The notes under the pieces are model-generated. The model searched no databases. It was given only the letters and a program-made list of their open reading frames with translations, and was not told the origin of the DNA. The position numbers were made by a program, and so were the translations under genes. Below are positions 1 through 12,621 of a DNA stretch of 64,000 nucleotides, piece after piece. Numbering within the stretch: position 1 is the stretch's first letter; every line of letters begins with the position of its first letter. Source of the DNA: Didymodactylos carnosus (lineage: Eukaryota > Rotifera > Eurotatoria > Philodinida > Philodinidae); the NCBI GenBank assembly GCA_905250885.1, contig CAJNOQ010000103.1, forward strand, positions 1-64,000, in the 5' to 3' direction.

Positions 1-83
1 AATTATTGTTTTAAAAAAAGAGTTTGACGACTGAAAGGTTACACAAAAGAAGAAGCTATGAAAAACTTCAATCAGATCGAAAG

Positions 84-276
84 AGTCTATCGAATGATGT
101 ATAATAAATTGAAAAAATCGACTGAAAACATTCATTTCCAGGCGGATATATACGTATATCCCATACCATACCAATTAAAAAAGGAAAAGCAAGAATTGTT
201 TTGTAGAGGAATAAAAGTAAAAACTGTGTCTATCGTCTAAAAAGTCTATCGAATGATGTATAATAAATTGAAAAAA
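84..276. repeat. 34-bp direct repeat pair
   Basis: The stretch beginning AGTCTATCGAATGATGTATA occurs at 84-117 and again, essentially identical, at 243-276, both followed by an A-run. The 125 bp between them holds no recognisable gene. The short open frame at 58-240 has no family resemblance and overlaps the repeat, so I do not call it a gene. This could be a small local duplication or a remnant of a tandem array. Confidence 0.75.
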
Positions 277-955
277 AATTTTGTTCAACTTTTGTATTAC
301 GCGCATCTTGTATATAAAAATATATTTTTCGAAAAGTAATTATATATTCAGAAAGCGCTCGGAATTTTCTATCACCCTGTATATTTATGTCTTGACTTTC
401 ACTTATTTGCTGAAAAATATTTCGGGTATAATGAAGACACCCTCCCTCATTGTCGGATTCACACGAACTGCATTTTTTTATTCCTGTACTTCGCCAGCCT
501 TGACTTGGAATTATTTGCTGACAAATATTTGGAATATATACCCACGTATCACATTCCCATAGATCACATTCCATGCTTCTTCTTCTAACTCTTCTTTTTT
601 TACAAACCACGAGATAGAGCCCATTCAAAAGTACAAAAAGAACTGAGTTCTCACTCTCGCAACCCTTTTTTACGGAAATAATAGCAGACGATAAATGATT
701 TAAGTGGAAAAAAATACCAGATTTTCAGAGTTTTCATGTTTTTCGTGTAATCTGCGTTGTTCTCTTGATTGACGTTCTGAAATTAAAATTTAGATATGGT
801 TTTGTAGAGTATTTTGCGGCGCATCTCTTTAGGAAAAACTTTAACCTTTGGGTCCCAAAGAAATATGAGAAAAATAGAAAATACTGAGAGGCTGCACACG
901 TTACAATTCCTGGGAATGTGATACACTCTTAACAAAATATGTTCTTCAGTTTTTC
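277..955. other. spacer, nothing recognisable
   Basis: AT-rich non-coding sequence. There is weak internal duplication (TTATTTGCTGAMAAATATTT appears near 401 and 508). No open frame here has recognisable protein character. Confidence 0.5.
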
Positions 956-1194
956 AAAGAACTGAAAAGTCAACAGAAATTTGGTTCTTCGTTTGTCCCA
1001 AATAGAGAACTCAAATTCTGTCCTTCAGCTATCAAGAACTCAAAATTTGTTCTTCAGTTTTTAAAAAATGATTTTTTTCGTTCTTTGAAAAATTGAAAAA
1101 CAAATTTAGAGTTATTGAGAGCTGAAGAACAGAATTTGAGTTCTCTATTTGGAACAAACGAAGAACAAAATTTCTGTTGACTTTTCAGTTCTTT
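956..1194. repeat. foldback (inverted-repeat) element
   Basis: The left arm (956-1066) and right arm (1085-1194) are near-perfect reverse complements over about 110 bp, separated by roughly 18 bp. Both outer ends read AAAGAACTGAAAAGTCAACA on their respective strands. A short-loop structure like this is typical of foldback MITEs or of a locus that could be transcribed into a long hairpin RNA. No target-site duplication was convincing. No ORF inside. Confidence 0.85.
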
Positions 1195-3210
1195 CCCCCC
1201 GAAGAGATTCTTCGTTTTTAAAAACTAGCCCTATGGGAAACTCTTAGATTTAATACGATCGGGACATTTGAGAAACGTTTAAAGGTAAAACGTGAGGGTT
1301 CTGATAAATTCTTAATTTTAGTAAAGTAATATTTTCTTATGTGGATATAGATTGTATGTTTTATAACATTTCGGTAACCATGACCAAGTACATTAATGGA
1401 CTTGCTGAGAACAGCCGCTATTTGTTCTGTGTACATACCATGTGTACCTCTTAACCGTAGATTGTTTTGTTTACCGGAGCAGTTCGTATTATAGGTTATA
1501 AACTGAGCTTTTTCTTCTTTTCCCAATCGTTGCCTTCCACCACATTGATATCCGTTTATGTCTTATAAGCATAAATCATTACATTATGTTTGGCATGTTT
1601 GTATGTTTAAAAGCGGGTTTGCAATATATTTTCTTCAACTGCATCGACGCATATAGTGCTTGCTTCATAAAGATAATAATGTATTACTCATACAGTAATT
1701 AGCTACTGCTATATCTCACGAACTGTTAGAGAAGTTACACATTTTAGTCCCATAACGAAGCTACGTCAAGCTTTTAATTCAAAAATTGTATGAGAAGAAT
1801 AGTTGTCAAAGAAAACAGAAAAAAACAGATAGATTAACATGATTAAGCACTTCGGAAAGGCTTTAAAAGTGCAGTAAGAGGGTTTTTTCAGTACTCAATT
1901 ATTTTATACAACATGCACACCATTTTCCAGTAATCGATTTGAACTTGACTTTTCCATGAGTTGATAATTTTTAGTGGTTTTTTAATAAACAGAGAAAGAT
2001 ATAAATTTTTATCTGTTTTTTAAACAAAAGTGATTTAAAATACTCCAGAATGTATTTCAACTTCAAATAAAGGATATTATACGTTATAATTTCAGAGTCG
2101 TTCTACTGGCCAATTAATTTATGAGTTTTCTAAGTGATTTTTTGACAAATTATCGAATACTCTCTAAATACTGTATTTTCCAATCCAGCATCAACAACAC
2201 ACAAAAAAATCTAAAAAACCCTAAAAATCAACTCTATTAAATCAGTTCATTCAACTACCAGTTATATGGCTAGTTTAATTGATGTATTCATTTACACTGA
2301 CTCTCTGGATACATTTTCATATATTACTGATGTTTTTAACGAACTTGTTCAATATGACTGTTATATTAAAATTATATTATGTTCGCATCACAATGTCTAT
2401 ACCATACCATACGTAGATTGCATTCAGCTAAAAAAGAATAGTTTCATACAATCACCATAAAAAATTCGTCTTTTTTATCATTTCATTCAAATACTTCTCA
2501 ATTTTATTAATCAATTAGACGTTTTCCTACTTTGATCGTTGTCAATGGGCTAAGATATTAGTGAAGTAGTTCATCCATTTGATGGATAAAACTGTTCTAA
2601 TATAAATTGGGATAATTGAACCTCCTCCATCCTAAAAATTGATAATAATTTCTTTTTTTTGTCCATCTAATCAAATTTTAGACGAAACAATGTAAGTCAA
2701 TGTTAAATCTTAAAATGAATGTCTTTCACTCTCTTTCTTTTTTTATCTAGTAAAGAAAATATATAACATCGAAAATGACTATAAGATCTAATGAAATTTT
2801 CATGTTATATTTCAAAAAGAAGAAACAAGAAAAATTCCCAGAAAAACAGATTATCTTTCTTTTTTTTGCTTTTATCACGTTCTTTTTTTCTCGTGATTAA
2901 TTGATATTGAAAAATATTATGTATACCCCCTCCTCCTTTCCACGCATATACACTATACCATCATTTATTGCTCTTGAAAATGCCTTAGGTCAATATGATC
3001 ATTAGACTAATAATATTCACAAAACAAAAAACAGATTTTATTTTTTGCCGTTGACAATAAATTTTTTCTATCTCTTTTTTTTTCTTGTCATTCTCCATAT
3101 TGAACACATTCAACGTAAGTATTAAGAAAAATTTTTGAGACATATATCGATTGACAACTATTATATTTAGTATTTTATTTTGAATAAATACTTTTACATT
3201 TACACTAAGA
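1195..3210. other. intergenic spacer upstream of the peptide gene
   Basis: AT-rich sequence with homopolymer T runs. Open frames at 1218-1526 (-) and 2266-2460 (+) show no domain, signal peptide or exon logic I can support. The last few hundred bases presumably hold the promoter and 5' UTR of the peptide gene at 3211, but I could not define a core promoter. Confidence 0.5.
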
Positions 3211-3711
3211 ATGACTTCACGATGGTCATTATTATCTTTATTGTTATTCATTTTATTTAATATTATTCAAACGAGTCCAGTTATAGTAAGTGATGGTAAT
3301 GATCCAGATAGTATAGATCAATTAATAACAACAATCGATGGTAACGATAATAATATTTTTGGTAATGATGATGCCAATTTATCATATCAGCAAAAAGACA
3401 CTACACATCTAATTAAAAATATTATGCAAGAAACCAATCCAATTTTACAAAATTTATTATTAAATCAACTACGTGAAGAATTAAATCATATGTGTGTCGA
3501 AGGACATTTTGGACCAATGATAACTGAATCCTGTAAACGTATTTTGAATCATCTTAATCAACAGCCACCATTAATTAGAAATAAACAACAACATAATTAT
3601 CAAAATAAACAACAACATAATAGTGATGACGTTTATTCAACAGACAATACCAGACAATTAAAAAAACGATTTTTTTGCAATGGTTTCATTGGATGTAAAA
3701 GTGGACGCTAA
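3211..3711 (+). CDS. CCAP-like neuropeptide precursor
   Basis: Single-exon 166-residue preprohormone. Residues 1 to about 22 form a hydrophobic signal peptide (MTSRWSLLSLLLFILF...). A Gly/Asn/Asp-rich linker follows, then a helical segment with two cysteines (C95, C108), then a Gln/Asn/His-rich spacer. The C-terminus reads KKR-FFCNGFIGCKS-GR. KKR (151-153) is a dibasic prohormone-convertase site; the terminal Gly-Arg predicts C-terminal amidation after carboxypeptidase trimming. The FCNxFxGC core, with five residues between cysteines, matches the crustacean cardioactive peptide family (PFCNAFTGC-amide), which in molluscs and annelids often has a C-terminal extension. The product would be secreted by neurons and act on a GPCR. 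The family call is from memory of the motif. AATAAA signals lie at 3725, 3869 and 3879. Confidence 0.72.
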   Translation: MTSRWSLLSLLLFILFNIIQTSPVIVSDGNDPDSIDQLITTIDGNDNNIFGNDDANLSYQQKDTTHLIKNIMQETNPILQNLLLNQLREELNHMCVEGHFGPMITESCKRILNHLNQQPPLIRNKQQHNYQNKQQHNSDDVYSTDNTRQLKKRFFCNGFIGCKSGR

Positions 3712-3724
3712 ACAAAAACAAAAC

Positions 3725-3906
3725 AATAAAGAAAGAAAATTTTTATACGATGGTGCATTTCATTCTAATTTTATAAGATGAATGATTTAAAATTTATCAT
3801 GTTTGATGGAAATGGAAGAACGTTGTAGTGTGATTGTATCGTTGGTTTATTTTATCATGTTAGAATTTAATAAAAGAGAATAAATACATAAAAAAATATA
3901 TTTATT
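3725..3906. terminator. convergent polyadenylation region
   Basis: Plus-strand AATAAA hexamers at 3725-3730, 3869-3874 and 3879-3884 serve the peptide gene. TTTATT at 3901-3906 is AATAAA on the minus strand, 14 nt past the amine oxidase stop codon. The two genes are therefore tail to tail with nearly touching 3' ends. Confidence 0.55.
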
Positions 3907-3919
3907 AAATCAAGAAGAT

Positions 3920-6140
<2,221 letters not shown>

Positions 6141-7418
6141 ATAGATGCTGTTATCTTCTGAAAATCTGTAATTTATTAAGCAAGTAAGGACTGACGAATT
6201 AAATAAGTTAGAAACCACACAAATAAAGGCATTGAAATGCAATGCCAAACTTTACGATATAACTTGACAAACAATAAGGTGTATTACATGGATTAAAAAA
6301 GTATTTAAAAAGTATGATAAAATAGAAAAGAAAACGTCGAACTTTTTCTGTTCTGATAAATAATGTTTTGACGTCTTGTTTCTTTGCTTGAAGAGCGATA
6401 TCATTGCCAAAAACAGTTTGATACCAACAAGATATAGTTTGTCTGTATCTTTATTGATTCCTAATAAAAAGACCAACGGTCAAATGACTATTGTAGGCCT
6501 AGGCAAGATATAACTCTTTGAAGAAATTTATTATCATAGTCCTGGCATGTTAAAAGGTGAAAAATTCAGTTTTAAAAATTTTTCATGGTTTATCAGCCTA
6601 ATAACAATTTTAAAATCAAGTGGAGATTGTGACATAAGGAACAGATATATTTTGATAAAAACCAAATGAGTGTGCTGCTGACACTTGATTCTTCCATTAA
6701 CAATCGGACTAAAGTCATACAGTTTGTACGTAATGTAGATGTGATATTTATAGATGTTCGAAAATTCTTCAACAATAACAATTTTTCGAAGATTTAAGAG
6801 AATGTCCCTTCGCCATTAGCAGTAAAAAGTTTCGAGAATCTCTGGAAATTTCTAGAATTCTCGGAATGCGACCTCTTCAAACAATGATACTGTTTAGAAT
6901 TCTGAAAAATCCAAGTAGAATTCAGCAACTCGCTGTTATACACGAATTCTGCACAGTTTTGGCAGAAGTAAACCAGAATCTGCCAGTTTGTAGAGGAAAC
7001 ATTTTACGGTCCGATTCGAACTCATTATTTGAAGAATGTCGCTTACAGTTTATGATAATGTTTTGTCTAGAGGGAAACTTGAAGCTAAAGATCAAAATCA
7101 ACGTTTTCTTTTACTATGAGTTTTCACCTTTAAATCTCAACCTTCTTTTTACTTTTCCATACTTATTTTCAAACACGTTTAATGTATGGATGATTTTCTA
7201 CTAGGTTAACTCTTACTTTATTAAGTACGAGGTATTTTTATCCCATTCAACAATACATCAGTTAATGTCCTACATTTAAACTTTAAAAAAACCAAACAAC
7301 AGAAATATAAAAGACGATTTTTCTAAAATTTTAACGATTGAAATATTATTACAACGGAAAGAGTAAAGGTGTCAAATCCACGAATATCACAGTTAATATA
7401 AGAGATTCAAAACTATTT
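6141..7418. other. intergenic spacer
   Basis: Between the start of the amine oxidase and the 3' end of COG5, both on the minus strand. AT-rich; it should contain the amine oxidase promoter. Open frames at 6252-6476, 6593-6781 (-) and 6866-7204 (+) have no recognisable content. Confidence 0.5.
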
Positions 7419-10400
7419 TTATCCAGACTTAGATATTCCACGTTCAAGAATATTTAACATAACTGGATAAACAGATGCAAACTCTTTCTGTTGACGATTT
7501 CGAACATTTTGAACGTATGTTTCGAGTGTTCCTTTGATCATAGCTAAACGATCTGACATGTTTGGATGTTCATCGAGCCACGAACAATATCGACTTATTG
7601 ACCAACCCATAACTTGATGTGGTGAACGCATTTCAGTTGGAGCTTTTGAAAATAAATGATGTAAAACCGTATCATATGGTATAATATCCCCCACAGCTGA
7701 ATTTGTTAACATCGACTCAGATGTTAAAAACAAAAACGGTCTAAACAAATCAGTAAAAGATCATGAAAATAATTATCTCATTATAAATCTTTATACCTTA
7801 CCTGAAAGCACGTAACATTTTATAATGTCTTCCAAGATCTGCTAATCGTCGACAAAATGGTGAGAGTGCTAGTTCAATTTGGGCAAAATCGGCTGCTAGA
7901 CGCAGTTTTCCAGCTTCACCTAACGGTCGAACGAGACTTGCATGTTGAACAAATAATGCCATCGCTCGACAAGCAATTGGAGAAAGACTAAAAAAAAACG
8001 GATAATTTAGTCACTGATTTCGGTAATAAGAAGATAACTTACTTTTCATACATAAAATCTTTACATTGAAATTCCGTAAAATAATCTTTTTGTATTCGTA
8101 ATATAAATTCTTGTAATTCTTTCATATATAATGAACATTGTGATTCAGATCGATTTGATATCGTTCTTAGAAGAAAAATAAATAAGTTTAATTCACGTTT
8201 ATTTGCGAAAAGCCTGTCAGCGTTGCCTTACTGGGTAAAAAATGTGAAAACTTGTACTTTTAACACGTTCACCGTCCAACAACAATTAAAGAACGGTTAA
8301 ATGAATCAGATATGATACATGGGCAGTGAACATGTTAATTTCTCAAATACTTAAAATATCTATTAATTGCAATCACGCAATGAAGTTAAAACCCGTTAAA
8401 TGGAAACTATGCTTAAACTTTCGTTTCTATTTTAGTTCTTAATAAAATGGAGATAAATCAGAAATAAAATGAATATTTTTTTTTCTTTTACTAAACGGGA
8501 AAAAAGAATAACAGAAATACTGAACCTCTTCGTTGCGTAATCTCAAACCAAAAGTAGTATATAGAGCTAAGAGAACATGTCCGAATGAACATAATATATA
8601 CATGTATGTATATATTATTTCATTCGTTCGTCCAACTGCCCATCGATACATCTGTCCGTCCGTCAGGGAGGGGGGAAATATGTGCACCAGAAATTGCATT
8701 TTTCATAGTAACCCAGCAAAAACTCTCTTTAAAACTTAAAACTTTCTTGTTCTTTCTAATGGAAGAAAAGCCTGTAAGTTTTCACAAAAGCAAGTACCAC
8801 TTACTGCGAAAAATCTTCGTTGTGCATCGTAACCAGAATAGCCTCAATACAATCCGCTACTGAATTTAAAAATGGATGAATAGCCGTATTCATTAATGAA
8901 TTAACGCACTAAGCACAAATATACAAATAAACAAAATGAACTAAAATTTTAAAGAGTAATAAGAACCTGTAGTGCATCGGAGATATGCGTAATAGCTGTT
9001 GTTGATAAGTTGGATTGTTCATTCAACATCTATAACAAAAATAAAAGAGTATAGATGAATCACACAATATATCTAAACTCGCATACCTTATTGATCATAC
9101 AACAAAAATTATAAAGAATATTAATGGCAGATATATTCCGAATTTGTGCCGGTGTTGGAGCTGAAACAACTTGACTGCCTTCGCTATCTGTACAAACCGA
9201 TTGTTCACATTTATTAGCAAATAATTGTATTGCTTTAGCAACATTTCTTGCAACTTTGTTAACTAATGTATCACTAACTGTTATTACAGATAATTCACTA
9301 AAAATTAAAAAATAAACTACTATTTTTATTTTTAAACTAAAATTATAATAGAACAACTTACTTAACAATTGCTTTTACAATATTATCCAATTCTTGCTGT
9401 GTTGGTAAATTTTTTTGATTACCACTCAAAGCTAAATTAATTGGATCCGATAATCGTGATAATGAAATAGATAAATAACTTTTTTCAAATATTTCAAAAC
9501 AAGAATTCAATTGATCATTTGTTCTAAAATAAACATAATAGAATTGAAGGTAACGAACTATACGAGAAATATTTACTTTATATGGTCATTAAATTCTTGA
9601 TCATTAATAGCGATTTCAGTATCACTGAAACCTGGCTGTAATTGATTCAAACGATTGATTAAATCGTTTTGAATTCGAAGTAATTTTGGATATTCACTTT
9701 CAAATGCTTGACGCAAATGAGTTGATTCTTAAGAAAATAGTTCATATTCAAAATATTAATGCTTCTCTTAGTTTCGCCTTGTCTAACATACCTGCGACAG
9801 ATGTTCGTATTTGATTTTTAAGTGATACCATTGAACTTAACCAAAATTTACTCACTAAATCACCTGAATGTCCGTCCTACAAACAAACAAACAAATATCC
9901 TGATCTATGCACAGACGAACGCAAAGACATCCAAAAGCAGAGATGAACAAGTGCAAGTTATGACTTCAGTTCCATGACTTGACACAAAAGCCTCAGTGAA
10001 ATTGATAAATTGACTCGAGTCACTTTCGAGTTAGTTATATGAAACTTTTTTTTATTATGAGTATATTTTTCTTATATTTGTTATACACCAGAATAGAAAG
10101 AGAAATTTGAGAATATTACAAGAATCTTTCCTCAAATGACAACAATTAGACACGTAGCAAATGTTCAATATAATGAGTGCAATGCATGTTTAAAGTTATT
10201 TTTCGAAAAATGAATGGGTGAAAATTTTAACTTTAGAAAATGACTCGAGTCAGTGTTTCATGCGATTTGGACTCGAAAGAGTGATAACTCGCCTATCTCT
10301 ATTTAAAAGTTACTTTGATTAATCCCTCCATGAAATTTGTATGTGTAACAGGATCTTTTTTCTTTATTAACACTCGTTGTAAATTATACACTTGTGCCAT

Positions 10401-11830
10401 GTAAACATAAAGCAGATCAAGAATTTTTTCAACATTTGTCCATAGTACAGCACGATGATGTGCAGTATTTCCTACAACTGGCATAGTTGTTCGTCCTGGA
10501 TTTGTTGCTAAACAATAAACGTACACTCTTTATTTATTCTTGTTAACTAAAATAGTATGCTCGAAAACGGTTCAGATTTATCGTATTTTATTTTTTTCAG
10601 ACTCATTAAAACTAATACAACTAGTACCTTAAACCCTTGAAGAACACAAGAATATTTGGAATAATAATGTACGATGAACTCGTTGTACACTTACGATCTT
10701 TGGTTTTAAACAAATTTTTAAGATCAAAATAATCATTTATTTGCGTTTGATATTCATTTTGTAAACGTTCTTCTGTTTTATGTACGTGATCATATAAATT
10801 ACCTAAATTGAAAAATACTTGTAATGCCGTACCAATTTGAGCTGGATTCTAAAAATTATGAAAAAGAAAAATGAAAAGTATTCAAAAAAAAACAAAGGAA
10901 ATAGTTTTATTTCTCTACCAAATGATTCAATCCATTTTCTAAAACTTCTTGTGCTTGTTTTTGTACATCATGTCGAGCTTTAAATATAAATTGTAAATCT
11001 TTTTCAACGGCTTCAATACCGGTAAAATCCATATCTGTTGTAAAATGATCTAGATAATCAAATAGGATACGTATTTTCTCAGGCTTATTGTAATCAGATT
11101 ATTTCCGTACATGCCTAATTCATTTAGACATTGAGCAGCTTTAATTAATTCTACTTGTGTTGATGACATAAATGATTGTAGTTTTTTTGATTGCTGCATA
11201 ATGCCTTTAATACGACGTAAAAGATCACATGTATACTGAAAAATAAAAAACAATAACAAAAATCAAGTGTATAACAGAGAGAATAAGATTAGTAAAAACC
11301 TGTAATCTCGCTAGTTGTCTTTTTCGTAGCAATATTTTATTATAGGGTTCAGTGATTTTTGTCGATATTCTAAAAATTGAGATGATAAAAACGATAGATA
11401 AAAAAAAATCGAAGATCAAAATAAATTCTTACCGTTCGACTGTTGATTTTAGTGAAACAATTCGAGACTGCATATTTTCTAGTACATCTTCTAATGTTCC
11501 AATATTGGCTGCTTGTGCTATCAAATCTTTATCATGCGATGAAACCTATAAGAAAAAATTATCTAATAAAAATCAATTTATTAAGTCTATAATTTCTAGT
11601 ACCTGTTGTTTGATTTCGCTATCAAGTGATTTGATCAAATCATTTAAATAAGCTAAATAATCTGTGACAAGTTTTGTTTGTAGAATAGTAGCAGAAAATG
11701 ATTTAATATCAAATTCTTGACCAATAAAATCTTTGAAAGCTTCTAAAAAAATTTGAATTACACTTCGCATTACTATTCTATTTTGATAAACTGTAGAATA
11801 AATACCGTCATTCAGTATTGCACATTCCAT
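7419..11830 (-). CDS. COG5: conserved oligomeric Golgi complex subunit 5
   Basis: Sixteen exons give about 810 aa (human COG5 is 839). COG5 is a lobe-B subunit of the COG tether for retrograde vesicles at the Golgi. Recognised segments in order: [18 protein letters not shown] and DSEIKQQV (11830-11603), [15 protein letters not shown] (11545-11433), [19 protein letters not shown] (11369-11300), LLRRI...AAQCLNEL (11235-11115), [18 protein letters not shown] (11049-10919), [16 protein letters not shown] (10858-10695), [10 protein letters not shown]...[10 protein letters not shown] (10507-10314), [19 protein letters not shown] (9727-9577), [12 protein letters not shown] (9523-9362), [20 protein letters not shown] (7987-7802) and SPHQVMGW...CSWLDEHP (7740-7419). 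The start is ATG at 11830; the upstream in-frame extension begins at a TTG. One intron appears to be GC-AG, and one contains a hAT-like MITE. Confidence 0.95.
9938..10301. mobile_element. hAT-like MITE in a COG5 intron
   Basis: The left end reads CAGAGATGAACAAGTGCAAG (9938) and the right end, reverse-complemented, TAGAGATAGGCGAGTTATCA (from 10301). These imperfect terminal inverted repeats have the CAGAGATGGGCAAGT flavour common in hAT elements. Flanking 8-mers TCCAAAAG (9930-9937) and TTTAAAAG (10302-10309) are probable target-site duplications, 6 of 8 identical. No transposase is encoded. GACTCGAGTCA-type motifs sit near both ends. Removing the element plus one flank leaves an intron of about 65 nt, normal for this gene. 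Confidence 0.7.
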
Positions 11831-12621
11831 TATTTTAATTTCTAGTATTCGATCTAAAATTAGATGTACATACAATCTCAAACCAGCATAAGAAATAATG
11901 AGTAACTTAAGAATTCTTTATTTTTCATTCGAATGAAACGAGTTAAACAAAAGTTCTTTAGAATTCTTCTGAGAACGGATAAAAATTTTTAACCAATTTG
12001 TCTTCGCTTTTTGTTTTTTAAATCAAAACTATTTTGTTTATTTTATTTGTTTTGTTTTTAACAACGATGTAAGATATAGAAAGACTTAATTGAAATTCTA
12101 ATCAATACAACGAGGCACGGAAAAATCGGCTACCGTTCAGAAATCGTTGTTTTATTTTAGTAGAAAAATCTCGTACTTTTAGTATTCAACAGTGATCTTA
12201 GAAGGACGTTTTTTTTTAATTGAATTTTTCGCCTTTTCTTCTTCAAAAAAAATGTAAGCAATTTATAATTGATCTTTACAAAAAGAAAACAACAAGAACA
12301 ACAAAAAGAGAAAGAGAACAGAACAAATAAAGGGAAACATTTTTGACAGAAAAAAAAAAAAAAACTTTAAGAAACAAGAAAACCTAAAGTACAAATATTT
12401 ACCGTTTACTTTTTTTCTTATTCATTTATTTAGTCATCATCATCATAAAAATTGTATGTTGGTGTAAGCAAAAACGAAAAAACAAGACTAAGAAAACTGG
12501 TAGAAAAAAAAATATCAAATATGGATGATACAAAACTGAATTCTGTTCAAACGAGATCGTTGCATGCGTTGAATTCACAGATTAGAATCTAAACATTTAA
12601 AATATGCTTGTTTGTCGATTT
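11831..12621. other. intergenic spacer COG5 / PPM1
   Basis: AT-rich with a 16-nt A run near 12350. It holds the COG5 promoter side and the 3' UTR of the PPM1 gene, both on the minus strand. No additional gene seen. Confidence 0.5.
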
